Shown here piece after piece: positions 27,008 to 36,589 of a stretch of DNA of 64,000 nt. Origin of the DNA: Glaciecola sp964446865 (GTDB lineage Bacteria > Pseudomonadota > Gammaproteobacteria > Enterobacterales > Alteromonadaceae); assembly GCA_964446865.1 (NCBI GenBank), contig CAYURD010000005.1:1-64000 (forward strand). Reading direction: 5' to 3'. A program made the translations under genes and the position numbers. The number at the start of each line of letters is the position of its first letter. The stretch's first letter is position 1. The notes beneath the pieces are model-generated. The model did not search any database, had not been told where the DNA came from, and saw nothing but the letters and a program-made list of their open reading frames with translations.

Positions 27008-30000
27008 ATGATGTTCACTCAAATGCTTAAGTTCGAATGGCAGTATTGTGTGCGCCAACCCTCTTTTATTGTGACCATGCTATTATTTTTTACTTTCCCT
27101 TTTTTGTCTGTCGCCATCGAGAACGTGCAAATTGGCTTGAGCGGCAACATAAATGTTAATAGTCCATATTCAATAGCTCAGACAATAGTAATAATGGGTG
27201 TGTTTGGTATGTTTTTGGTGGTGAATTTTGTTGCTAAGACAGCTATTCGCAATGATGTCACCAACATGAGTGAAATTCTCTATACTAAACCAATCCATCC
27301 TTTCACTTATCAATTAGGACGATTTTTAGGCGCTTATTTGATTGTTGTATTCGTCGCTTTTATGGTGCCTTTAGGCCTGTTTATTGGCAGCCTAATGCCT
27401 TGGCTTGATCCGCAAAAAGTCGGTCCAATTAATGTGTTAGGGTATTTGCAACCCTACGTGGTGTTTACTTTACCGACCTATTTTGTAGTAGCGACAATGT
27501 TCTTTGCGGTTGCACTTCGCTTCAGAAGCATGATGGCAGTGTATCTTTTTGCGCTTGCACTATTCGTTCTATTTAGTATTTCTACGTCCATTTTTAGCGA
27601 CCCTGACGAAAAGGCAATAGTGGCCTTGAGCGATCCCTTTGCCGTAAGCACATTTTTTGATGTGACAAGTTATTGGACGCCCAGTGAAAAAAATACTGAG
27701 CTCGTTGGCTTAACTGGCGCGGTTCTTTACAACCGCATCATATGGCTGAGTGTTGGTTTAATCCTTCTATTTTCCTTAGGTCGCCTATTTTCTCCGCTAA
27801 AAGTTGCCACAGCAAAAGACAAAAAACGTAAAGTGGATTTATATCACCAAGCGCCCATCGACAATGATATTCATTTTAAATATAGCGCGACATCTGATTT
27901 GATGCAGTTTTGGACTCGGGTCATATTTGAAGTCAAGCAGGTTATTTTAAGCCCTGCGTTTATTGTGCTGTTGCTTATCGCGGGTGTGTTGATTGTTAGC
28001 TCGTTTATTGACCCTCCCGGTTTATATGATGCACCCGATTGGCCATTAACACAGACCATGGTCACGCTTATTAATAACGCTTTTTCACTCTCGCTAGTGA
28101 TTGTGGTGACTTACTATACCGCCGAAGTTGTTTGGCGAGAGCGTAGCGCACTAATTGGCGACATAATAGATAGCATGCCAGTGCAAAATTTTACGTTCTG
28201 GCTGTCAAAGTTAATTGCCGTTAGCTTAGTGGTTATTCTTGTCTTGCTACTTGGCATGCTATGTACAATTGCCAATCAAATTTTTAGAGGGTATTTAGCG
28301 GTTGATATTACGCAATATGCATTAAGTTTGAGTTACTTTGTTGCCCCGCAGTGGCTTTTGTTAACGATCTTATCTTTTTTTATTCAAGCCTTAAGCCCCA
28401 ATAAATACGTGGGGATGCTAATTTTCGTGTCGTACTTTTTTGTTAATCTCTCGTTTACAGCTTTAGGCATAGAGCACAACATGTTTCGCTACGCGAGAGC
28501 ACCGCTCATGCAATATTCTGATATGAATGGATATGGATGGGCAATGCAAGCACAGCACATGTATTTGTTGTACTGGGGCTCATTTGCGCTTGTTTTATCG
28601 GCTTTTAGTTTTGCGATGTGGCAGCGTGGGCCCGATACCAACATCATTAAAAGAATGAGTTTGTTAGGCTACCGCTTAGGCAAACGCGGGCAAGTATTGG
28701 TGGTAATGGGCATTGTTGGCTTTATCAGCTTTGGTACGATTATTCATTATAATACGCGGGTCTTAAATGAATTTAGCAACCAAAACACTCGATTCGAAAC
28801 TAGTGCCTTATATGAAAAAACCTTTGATAAACTAAAGGATGATCCTGTCCCTACGGTAACCGCAGTTGATATTAATGTGGCTATTTTTCCCAGCCTTCGA
28901 AAATTAGAAGCTATCGCTGAGTTACGTCTTGAGAATAAAACGGCACAAGTCATTGACAAGTTTTTAGTTAATTTCCCGATGTACAGCGCAACAGAAATTA
29001 CCGGTGCAACAATACGTGATTATGATCGACAGTTAAAAACAGCGTGGTTAATTTTTGACGAACCGATGCAAGTAAACGAAACGCGTATGTTAAAAGTGGC
29101 AGTGACGCGTCATCATCGGGGTTTTAAGGATGCAAACGAAGACACTAGCTTAGTGAAAAACGGCACATTCATTAATAACGCACAACTTCTGCCTTCTTTT
29201 GGTGTGAATACATCGTTTTACCTTACTGACCCATACGAGAGACGAAAAAATGACTTAGGGCCACCTAAGCGGGCTAATCTTCTAGAAGACACCAAGCATC
29301 ATCAAACAAGTATGTTTGGTAAGAATGTTGGTTTAATCGATTTTACTGCCACACTCTCTACTTCTTCTGAACAAATTGCCATTGCGCCAGGTTATTTGCA
29401 AAAATATTGGGTCGACGGTGACAGAAATTACTTTGTGTATGAAATGGATGCACCGATGCTCAATTTCTATAACATCATGTCTGCTGATTTAGAGGTGAAG
29501 ACGGCATTTCACAACGGGATTGATATCTCAGTATATTATCATCGAGAGCACTATTGGAATGTAGATAGAATGATTGAATCTAGTATTGATTCACTCGATT
29601 TTTTTAGTCAGCATTTTGGCCCATATCAACACAAACAGTTCAGGATAATCGAGTTTCCTGGCTATCAACGTTTTGCACAAAGCTTTGCTAATACAGTGCC
29701 TTATTCTGAAAGAATCGGATTTATTAGTGATTTGCGCGATACCACTAAAATTGACCCCGTATATTATGTGACGGCGCACGAAGTTGCGCATCAGTGGTTT
29801 GGGCATCAATTAGTGCCTGCAAACGTTCAAGGCAGCGCTGTTTTATCTGAGTCCTTAAGTCAATATGCAGCATTGCAGGTGATGTTAGAGCGCTATGGTG
29901 AAATCAAAATGCGTAAGTTTTTGACTTACGAATTAGATGCGTATTTACGAGGACGAGGCCAAGAATTTTTGCAAGAAATGCCACTAATGCGAGCAGAAAA

Positions 30001-30598
30001 TCAATCTTATATTCATTATCGAAAGGGATCTATTGTGATGATGGCGATTGCCGATCGAATAGGTTATGACGCGTTTAATCAAGCTTTAAAAGGCATGCTC
30101 GAAACCTTCACGCCAAGCTATGAACGCTTTGCCACCACTACTGATTTAGTTAAAGCAATCAAAGCGGTCTCTTCACAAGAGCATTATGACTTTATTGATC
30201 AACAATTCTCGCAAATCACCATTTATGATCTTGAGTTGCAAAGTGCAAAGATTACAGATAGTGAAGCAAGCGCAGAAAATTCAATCAATGGTTCAGCGCA
30301 GACCATAGCGCTTAAGATACAAACTAAGCAATTTATGGCTGATGGTTCTGGTAATGAAACAAGAGGTGAATTTTCTGACAAGGTTGATATCGTCGTTTTT
30401 AGCGACGATCCCAATAGTGCAAAAGAAGATATTCAAATTTTATATCGACAAAAACATATGCTATCTGACGGTGAAAATTTGCTAGAAATTACACTTAGCG
30501 ATGCTAACGCAACTACACTTGAACATGCCTATGTTGGTGTTGACCCATTTATTCGATATATAGACAGAAATAGCGCTGACAATATCGTAAAGCTCTAA
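27008..30598 (+). CDS. ABC permease fused to an M1-type metallopeptidase domain
   Basis: A 1196-residue inner-membrane protein. Residues 1-600 hold two sets of about six membrane segments each, like ABC-2 permeases. Residues about 630-1090 hold an M1-aminopeptidase-like domain with the zinc motif H924-E-V-A-H928 followed by QWFGH and the third-ligand region LSES (E948), then YRKGSIVMM. A further ~100 residues at the C-terminus look beta-rich. Such permease-peptidase fusions are known but poorly studied. The peptidase part follows the last membrane segment and should face the periplasm. Together with the ATPase it could export or process a peptide; the substrate is unknown. Confidence 0.88.
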   Translation: MMFTQMLKFEWQYCVRQPSFIVTMLLFFTFPFLSVAIENVQIGLSGNINVNSPYSIAQTIVIMGVFGMFLVVNFVAKTAIRNDVTNMSEILYTKPIHPFTYQLGRFLGAYLIVVFVAFMVPLGLFIGSLMPWLDPQKVGPINVLGYLQPYVVFTLPTYFVVATMFFAVALRFRSMMAVYLFALALFVLFSISTSIFSDPDEKAIVALSDPFAVSTFFDVTSYWTPSEKNTELVGLTGAVLYNRIIWLSVGLILLFSLGRLFSPLKVATAKDKKRKVDLYHQAPIDNDIHFKYSATSDLMQFWTRVIFEVKQVILSPAFIVLLLIAGVLIVSSFIDPPGLYDAPDWPLTQTMVTLINNAFSLSLVIVVTYYTAEVVWRERSALIGDIIDSMPVQNFTFWLSKLIAVSLVVILVLLLGMLCTIANQIFRGYLAVDITQYALSLSYFVAPQWLLLTILSFFIQALSPNKYVGMLIFVSYFFVNLSFTALGIEHNMFRYARAPLMQYSDMNGYGWAMQAQHMYLLYWGSFALVLSAFSFAMWQRGPDTNIIKRMSLLGYRLGKRGQVLVVMGIVGFISFGTIIHYNTRVLNEFSNQNTRFETSALYEKTFDKLKDDPVPTVTAVDINVAIFPSLRKLEAIAELRLENKTAQVIDKFLVNFPMYSATEITGATIRDYDRQLKTAWLIFDEPMQVNETRMLKVAVTRHHRGFKDANEDTSLVKNGTFINNAQLLPSFGVNTSFYLTDPYERRKNDLGPPKRANLLEDTKHHQTSMFGKNVGLIDFTATLSTSSEQIAIAPGYLQKYWVDGDRNYFVYEMDAPMLNFYNIMSADLEVKTAFHNGIDISVYYHREHYWNVDRMIESSIDSLDFFSQHFGPYQHKQFRIIEFPGYQRFAQSFANTVPYSERIGFISDLRDTTKIDPVYYVTAHEVAHQWFGHQLVPANVQGSAVLSESLSQYAALQVMLERYGEIKMRKFLTYELDAYLRGRGQEFLQEMPLMRAENQSYIHYRKGSIVMMAIADRIGYDAFNQALKGMLETFTPSYERFATTTDLVKAIKAVSSQEHYDFIDQQFSQITIYDLELQSAKITDSEASAENSINGSAQTIALKIQTKQFMADGSGNETRGEFSDKVDIVVFSDDPNSAKEDIQILYRQKHMLSDGENLLEITLSDANATTLEHAYVGVDPFIRYIDRNSADNIVKL

Positions 30599-30627
30599 TA
30601 GATAGTAAAAGTAAAAATTGCACTAAT

Positions 30628-30648
30628 CGTTACATACCCTGTCAGTAA
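30628..30648 (+). promoter_or_regulatory. Shared upstream motif CGTTACATACC, copy 1
   Basis: CGTTACATACC (30628-30638) followed by AGTAA (30644-30648) stands 51 bases before the first gene of the 14-gene block. The same 11 bases, with AGTAA one base closer, precede the lipoprotein gene at 40617. An identical 11-mer twice, both just before genes of the same block, suggests a common promoter or operator. Confidence 0.5.
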
Positions 30649-30678
30649 ATCAGTCTAGGGTTAAACGAGGGCGAATTC

Positions 30679-31212
30679 ATGCAGTCACTTGATGACATAA
30701 ATCAGCTTCAAGACACATCCACTCAAGCATTGACAGAAGTCGCTTTGGGCTTGTCTATGGCATTTTTTGCTTTACTTATTATTGCGCTTTTTTCAATGAC
30801 TTTACCTTCACAAGTTAGTGATGAACGTAAACAAGGGCATGAAAATACGCCTTTATATAAACAAGATTTGAGCGACGAGGTGTTAATTGCCGCCAATGCT
30901 AATAAACAAAATACTGACAAACAAGGTGCAGAAAAGCGCAGTGGGAGTACAGGGAATACAGGGAATACACTGAGTACAGAGAGTAAAGCACAAGCGCCAT
31001 TCATTGTGCTTTATTGGGGCGGCAAGTATTTTGATACTAATAATAGAGTACTCAGCATAATCGATGTTCAATCGCGACAAAATGTCATTGTTGCAGTGGA
31101 CCCGCAAATACCGTTTGAGCAATTAATTGATATACAAAAGGCCTTTGCAGGAAAAGAAATGCGACTAACACGTTTAAGCCCTGACTGGATAATGAGTCTG
31201 GGTGCTAAATGA
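30679..31212 (+). CDS. ExbD/TolR-like membrane protein
   Basis: A 177-residue protein with one membrane segment (about residues 21-42) preceded by a short cytoplasmic tail with an acidic residue (ALTEVALGLSMAFF) where ExbD/TolR proteins carry their proton-path Asp. A variable linker (50-105) leads to a C-terminal domain of about 60 residues, NVIVAVDPQIPFEQLIDIQKAF, resembling the ExbD periplasmic domain. The match is by pattern and is moderate. A partner channel-like protein lies at 42671. It opens the 14-gene block and its stop overlaps the next ATG (ATGA). The linker has a repeated STGNTGNTLSTES tract. Confidence 0.6.
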   Translation: MQSLDDINQLQDTSTQALTEVALGLSMAFFALLIIALFSMTLPSQVSDERKQGHENTPLYKQDLSDEVLIAANANKQNTDKQGAEKRSGSTGNTGNTLSTESKAQAPFIVLYWGGKYFDTNNRVLSIIDVQSRQNVIVAVDPQIPFEQLIDIQKAFAGKEMRLTRLSPDWIMSLGAK

Positions 31213-31724
31213 TTAAACGAGACGCTTTTTCAAAAAGCCACCTTTCACAAAGCTATCTTTCGACAGGGCTTATCGCAGCGACGATGGTTTTAGCTTTATG
31301 CTTGCTTACAGAATATATTCTGACAGAGCACGTGTACCAAGCTACTGATTTTCCTGATACTTTATCGCAAGATGCTTTTTCACAACATGCATTCTCAAAA
31401 AGCCCGGAGCCACAAAACGTCCATTTACGAAATATTCGTTATAACCAAGGTACTCGTGCAGAATTGAACGCTAGTGAAGCGCTTGTTCATAATATTGATA
31501 GTGCCAAAGAAACAATGAACTTAGCTGGGCAGGTTAAGACGCTTCAATCTATTAGGATGCACAATGTATTGCGCCACATACAAGCTGCTGAGATAAAAGG
31601 GAGCGAAACAGAACACAGTCTTCACACATCAATTCAATCCCCAATCTTATCTGAGCCTAACAAAGAAGCGCTGCTGATCAAGCAATGGGAAGCACAATTT
31701 GTGTCGTCTAAGCGCATTCAATAA
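31209..31724 (+). CDS. Single-pass membrane protein, unknown
   Basis: A 171-residue protein with one membrane segment at about residues 18-38 and a hydrophilic, presumably periplasmic remainder. The region 45-65 is rich in F, S and Q (DAFSQHAFSKSPEP). I do not recognise a family. It is translationally coupled to the ExbD-like gene by the ATGA overlap, so it probably acts with it. Confidence 0.65.
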   Translation: MIKRDAFSKSHLSQSYLSTGLIAATMVLALCLLTEYILTEHVYQATDFPDTLSQDAFSQHAFSKSPEPQNVHLRNIRYNQGTRAELNASEALVHNIDSAKETMNLAGQVKTLQSIRMHNVLRHIQAAEIKGSETEHSLHTSIQSPILSEPNKEALLIKQWEAQFVSSKRIQ

Positions 31725-31811
31725 AAAATTATTGGTTTAATGGGTGCGAATTCTGCACATTTTTTGCATACTATGATGTAAATTCTTAAGCAATATTGAT
31801 AGTAGAATCAA

Positions 31812-34358
31812 ATGTCTAAAGTGCAAGCCAATGCAGTGGGCACTAAAATTGGTCAATATACGATCATTAAGCACCTGGCAAGTACGCGCAACAGCCATGT
31901 ATTTTTAGTGAACGATGAACAACTCCAAAAGCCGCTTGTATTAAAGTTGTTTGCGGCTGAGCAAAACGCTCAAAACTTACCTGACCAATCGTCTACACGC
32001 CAGTCAAACCAACACTTTACATCTAAAAATACGCAATATCTGCAAGCAGAAAAAGAGCAGTTTTTACTCCAAGCAAAGTTACTTTTTGAGTTTGATAGCC
32101 ATCAATCAATTGTAAAAGTCATGCATGTTGGCCAATATGCATGCGAGGATGCGCCTGATATTGTTTTGCCCTATATTGTCATGCCTTGTTATACACAAAG
32201 CCTTGATCAACTATTAGCCTTGCATCAACAAAAGCTCAGCTTTAGTACAAGTTTTAAGATTATTCAGGGTCTCTTATCTGCTTTAATTGCTTTGCATGCA
32301 AAAGATGTTTTACATCTAGATATAAAGCCACAAAATGTTTTTTTGGACGAACAAAATCTGCCCTACCTAGGGGACTTTGGTAATGCGCTAGTAATGACGA
32401 CAAGCCCGCTAGTGAGTAAACTCAGCAGTCATCTTCCCTCTGTTGATGGCACTTCCACTAATACCAGTATTGGCGTATCTGCATCCTATGCAAGCCCTGA
32501 ACTTATAGCACATTGGACTGAATCACAGCAATATCAACCAAGCAGCGATGCTAGTGAAAGCAAAGGCATTAATTCAGCCACAAATACGACAGAAAATATA
32601 ACAAGCCCGTTAAGTCATCAGTCAGATTTATATGCCTTAGGCGCTTTGTGGTTTAGGATGTTAACGGGGCACAGTGCTTATCAGCATATAGAAAACTTAG
32701 CCACATTGTCGGCTAGTGACATCAATTTGACTATTACCAATATTCTAAGTGATTTAGCGCCAGAATGGGCAATACTGTTGATTGCACAATTGCTGCAAAA
32801 CAAAAAAGAGCAAAGACCTACAAGCGCAGAATATTGCCTTGATTATTGTGTGCAACATCATCAACTTGCTGAAGCCGATCACACTATATTGGCCGATAAG
32901 GCAGTGTTGTCAACAAAACTGCAGGCCTTAGTCAAGCAAATAGAGACATGCTTACTTACTAAGGGATTTGTTGATAGCGACACCTTTGAACGCTTTTTGC
33001 ATGGCCTTGATTTATCGGGCGAGCAAGCGCAACAGCCGGCGTCACAAAACAGACTTGCGCTGCAAGATCTCATCAATAGAACCCAAGAAAATCTAGCAAA
33101 CGCTCAACAATTACACGATTGGTTTGCGTGGATCCAATATTTGCAGGTGATGTTAAATAATAATAAGACATCGCTAAACACTCAGCGGTATCAAGAGCTA
33201 TTGCAAGTTGGCAGAGCCGCTCGACCAGATGCTGCAGCGCTTTGTGAACAGATACTTAATGAACGGTTTCAAGTGAATAGTAAGGCGAATAGCGTATTTA
33301 GAACCTATTTAATACCGAGTCTTATCGTGCTAGTGCTAGTTGTCTACTATGTTTTTGAGCAAACGGGGCGTGATATTGATAGTAGTGCTAACAATCAAGT
33401 TATCAACGAAGAAAGCAATGAAGAAAGCAACGAAGCAAGCAACGATGAAAGCGACGAAGAAAACTATAGACATCTTGATACTGATACACAAGCAGAAAAA
33501 GTATTAGGGTTGGCTCAACAAAATGTCCCACTTGTTGAACCCGCTGCTGTAAACGCAAAGATAACTAGTCCAGATAAAACTCAAGGTTTTTACACTATTT
33601 CTCCTGTACGCAATTCAAATAACAACAGCAAACTTCGTATTCATTGGGTGATTTCTAGTGCTTTACCCGAGGTAAAAATATTTGCATCGGAAGTGAGCAA
33701 TCAACTATATAGCATGTGTGAAGAAGAGGGCGCTTGCAGACGTGTAAAGCAGTATTCGACGCAGAAAAAAACAGATCCCCTGCATCATCCACTGCATCCT
33801 AAGGTCAATGTGTCATGGTACGACATTAATCAGCAGTTTATTCCATGGCTTAACCAACGTGTAAATAAACGATTTAGTCTGCCTTCTTTTGCTCAATGGC
33901 AGCTAATTGTCAATAGTCAGCAAGCGGCAAGTTCAGTTAATAATCTACCCAACATACAAACAAGCATGGCATCACAAAAATATACTATTCATTGTCAAGA
34001 TTGCCGCCATTCTCTTGCGCAACGATTTGCCAATGGTACTATGCCAACAGCACAAGGAATACCTGATATAAATAAGATGTTTCATGTGCTTGGCAATGCT
34101 CAAGAATGGTTAGCTGATTGTTGGCGAGAACAGCGCTATATCGGTAATGCTGTAGCCCCTTCTAGCACGGTATCTAATGCGATAAAAAAAGATGATCAAG
34201 ATCATGCGACAATTGAACGTTGCGACCAAGCGCCAGTGGTTGGTTTGTCATGGCTTGATAAACGAATGGATATTGCTTCATCATTAGTATCACAGCGCGC
34301 AAAATCTGCGCAGATGCCAAATACAGGATTTAGGTTAGTAGAATATATAAATGACTAA
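31812..34358 (+). CDS. Membrane Ser/Thr kinase fused to a formylglycine-generating-enzyme-like domain
   Basis: An 848-residue bitopic protein. Residues about 12-345 are a eukaryotic-type kinase domain: ATP-binding K45 (LVLKLF), catalytic loop HLDIKPQN with D170 and N175, DFG at 188-190 and SPE at 228-230. The glycine-rich loop (HLASTRNSHV) has lost its glycines, but the catalytic residues remain. A membrane segment lies at about 497-515, then an acidic low-complexity stretch (532-551, repeats of NEES). Residues about 600-848 resemble the FGE/SUMF1 fold (VSWYDINQQFIPWL, LPSFAQWQ, LGNAQEWLADCW, NTGFRLVEY), placed in the periplasm. It overlaps the FHA gene by 8 bases. Kinase and FGE-like calls are secure as families; substrates are unknown. 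Confidence 0.86.
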   Translation: MSKVQANAVGTKIGQYTIIKHLASTRNSHVFLVNDEQLQKPLVLKLFAAEQNAQNLPDQSSTRQSNQHFTSKNTQYLQAEKEQFLLQAKLLFEFDSHQSIVKVMHVGQYACEDAPDIVLPYIVMPCYTQSLDQLLALHQQKLSFSTSFKIIQGLLSALIALHAKDVLHLDIKPQNVFLDEQNLPYLGDFGNALVMTTSPLVSKLSSHLPSVDGTSTNTSIGVSASYASPELIAHWTESQQYQPSSDASESKGINSATNTTENITSPLSHQSDLYALGALWFRMLTGHSAYQHIENLATLSASDINLTITNILSDLAPEWAILLIAQLLQNKKEQRPTSAEYCLDYCVQHHQLAEADHTILADKAVLSTKLQALVKQIETCLLTKGFVDSDTFERFLHGLDLSGEQAQQPASQNRLALQDLINRTQENLANAQQLHDWFAWIQYLQVMLNNNKTSLNTQRYQELLQVGRAARPDAAALCEQILNERFQVNSKANSVFRTYLIPSLIVLVLVVYYVFEQTGRDIDSSANNQVINEESNEESNEASNDESDEENYRHLDTDTQAEKVLGLAQQNVPLVEPAAVNAKITSPDKTQGFYTISPVRNSNNNSKLRIHWVISSALPEVKIFASEVSNQLYSMCEEEGACRRVKQYSTQKKTDPLHHPLHPKVNVSWYDINQQFIPWLNQRVNKRFSLPSFAQWQLIVNSQQAASSVNNLPNIQTSMASQKYTIHCQDCRHSLAQRFANGTMPTAQGIPDINKMFHVLGNAQEWLADCWREQRYIGNAVAPSSTVSNAIKKDDQDHATIERCDQAPVVGLSWLDKRMDIASSLVSQRAKSAQMPNTGFRLVEYIND

Positions 34359-36588
34359 GACAATAAATAGTGTTGTGTTTGTGTTGATTGCTGCCTTGGG
34401 GAGTATGTTTTGCTTTGCGCAAGTCGCTCACGCGCGCGAATGGAAACTTATGCTTGTTCCCGACAATACACAAGCACACGTTGACCAAGCTGTAGAGCAA
34501 GGACTTTCGTTGACGCTAGGGAGAAGTCTTGAACAAGTCATTGATAAACAAAAAGCCTTTCAAGACTGCCAACAACAGTGGTGTGGTCAAGCATCAATGC
34601 AAGACATGCTGTTAACTGTTCGAGAAAAAGCACCGAATGTTCAACTAGTACTACTTTATTCGTTTAATGAAGGCGCACTCCAAGTGCGACTTATTGATCC
34701 ATTGTCGTTTGAAGTTCGATTGATTGAACGCTTAAGCGCACTTGGTCAAGACAATACCACCGACATAGTGAGCCTTGGTCAAGATATGGGCTTACTAATT
34801 TCAAAACGTTTAGATAATTTAACGCCCGATTTGCAGTATATTATAAGGTTTGAATCTTTTTTATTTGAAGAACTTAACGGTCTGCCCACTTTCATGCTGT
34901 CAGACAATGCTAACGATAATTTATCGCTTAGTATGTCTAGTCGTCGATTTATGTTGTTCGACCGTTATTTTGCCGTATATGACAGTGAATATCGACTCAC
35001 TACCTCGTTAACCGCCAGTCAATTAAACGATAGCCTCGCGCAATTTTTTACACAGCAAAATGTTCAGCCATCTTTTGAATTTTCTCATTCAGGAGAAGCA
35101 GGTAAACAGTTAATTGTGAAGAGACTAGGTAACCCATACGCGCCATCTTTAGTGACTAATGTTATCCTATTTAGCTTACTTGTTGTGTTACTCATTATTT
35201 TGTTAAGACGGCAATATTTAGACTTTTACTTGCGCGAATATGCAAAAACCAGACAAGGCGATGACTGGCTAGAAACCTATCAAAAAGCTCGTTTCGTACT
35301 GTATTTTTTGAAAAAGAAATGGCAAGGTCACGAAATATTGTGGGAGCGTTTATGTCGTGATTCAAACGACCTAGCTAATCAAGCTAAGATGTATTTTGAT
35401 GCCAGTGATGTGAATACCGCTAAGCTGTTTGTATCCAAGGCCTTACATACAAATGCCAATAATGGCGTGGCCATCGAATTAATGGACGCTATCAAGCGAT
35501 TAGAATCAAATTCAAAAGTCCTATCTGATAATGAACAATGGATTCGAAACAAAATTGCTAAGGCGATGAATAATTATCGCCAAAATCATCCTTTAAAAGC
35601 ACTTAAGCAGCTTTATCAAGCGCACGCTATGGCAGCAAAGAGCTTTTCAGAAAAAAGCATAGAAGGTAAAAGCATAGAAGGTAAGAGCGCAGCAGGAAAA
35701 GAAAAATCATTAAAAAAACAAAGCAAAGCTATCAAAAAGCTCATTAAACAAATTAATCAAAAATTTAGTACTCAGGTAAGCGCTATCACTATAAATTGTT
35801 CAAGCGATCCAACGAGTCTGATTGTTTGTCAAAACCAAGTCGTTCACATAGGTAGAATGCCGAGCAAAGTCGACGATACGTGGATTAGTGGGCAGGATTC
35901 AGTGCATTATATTAATCACCGTTGTGTATCAAGAATGGGACAACAGTGCTATGTACAAAATATAGATACGGGCTTTTATATTGTTGACGAAAATAGTAAA
36001 AATGGCACCTACTTAAATGAACTTGCATTGCAGCACAATCATGTTACTGCGCTTAAACATAAAGATAAGCTAAGGATCGGTGGCGGTGAGCCGCTTGTGT
36101 CAGTCAATTTAAAGGTGTCAATTTCCGATGGTAGACAATTACTCAAGCTGCGGCACAACATGGCTGACTATGCGCTGCTTTCTCGAAACGATTTAAACAA
36201 AGTCTGGCCCGATAATGCCTTGTCACTTATGACTGAACTGAACGTGATAAAAAGTACAGTAAAACTATGCTTTGACCCCATTAAACAGCTAATGCTGTTG
36301 CAAGACGTAAATGATGTTAAAAAGTCAAAAAAGAAAGCCTACGTCGATTTATGTCTTATTCGTTTGGGTGAAAACGCAATGATAATTCCTTTACAAGATG
36401 CCAATGACTTTGAGATTGATACAGTGCCTTTTGCGGGTGAAATGCCCCTAATATTACCTTGTAATATTCGTTATCAAGACAGTCAAATTCAATTATCTGC
36501 GTATAATAATACAAGTATGCGTCACTCACCCATTTCATATTTAGAAAATGATTACCCAGCCAAAAGCTTAGCAAGTAGTCAATCTTAG
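34351..36588 (+). CDS. Periplasmic domain-TM-FHA protein
   Basis: A 745-residue protein with a signal peptide (1-28, AHA/RE), a periplasmic domain (29-265) with a likely disulfide pair C73/C78, a membrane segment (about 267-286), a helical cytoplasmic region and an FHA domain (about 485-590). FHA motifs are HIGR (R502), CVSR (S527-R528) and ENSKNGTYLN (N551-G552); the usual SxxH histidine is replaced. FHA domains bind phosphothreonine, so a neighbouring target of the kinase at 31812 is a natural partner. A short tandem repeat (SIEGK twice, near 436-445) lies in the linker. The last ~150 residues are unassigned. Confidence 0.8.
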   Translation: MTKTINSVVFVLIAALGSMFCFAQVAHAREWKLMLVPDNTQAHVDQAVEQGLSLTLGRSLEQVIDKQKAFQDCQQQWCGQASMQDMLLTVREKAPNVQLVLLYSFNEGALQVRLIDPLSFEVRLIERLSALGQDNTTDIVSLGQDMGLLISKRLDNLTPDLQYIIRFESFLFEELNGLPTFMLSDNANDNLSLSMSSRRFMLFDRYFAVYDSEYRLTTSLTASQLNDSLAQFFTQQNVQPSFEFSHSGEAGKQLIVKRLGNPYAPSLVTNVILFSLLVVLLIILLRRQYLDFYLREYAKTRQGDDWLETYQKARFVLYFLKKKWQGHEILWERLCRDSNDLANQAKMYFDASDVNTAKLFVSKALHTNANNGVAIELMDAIKRLESNSKVLSDNEQWIRNKIAKAMNNYRQNHPLKALKQLYQAHAMAAKSFSEKSIEGKSIEGKSAAGKEKSLKKQSKAIKKLIKQINQKFSTQVSAITINCSSDPTSLIVCQNQVVHIGRMPSKVDDTWISGQDSVHYINHRCVSRMGQQCYVQNIDTGFYIVDENSKNGTYLNELALQHNHVTALKHKDKLRIGGGEPLVSVNLKVSISDGRQLLKLRHNMADYALLSRNDLNKVWPDNALSLMTELNVIKSTVKLCFDPIKQLMLLQDVNDVKKSKKKAYVDLCLIRLGENAMIIPLQDANDFEIDTVPFAGEMPLILPCNIRYQDSQIQLSAYNNTSMRHSPISYLENDYPAKSLASSQS

Positions 36589-36589
36589 A

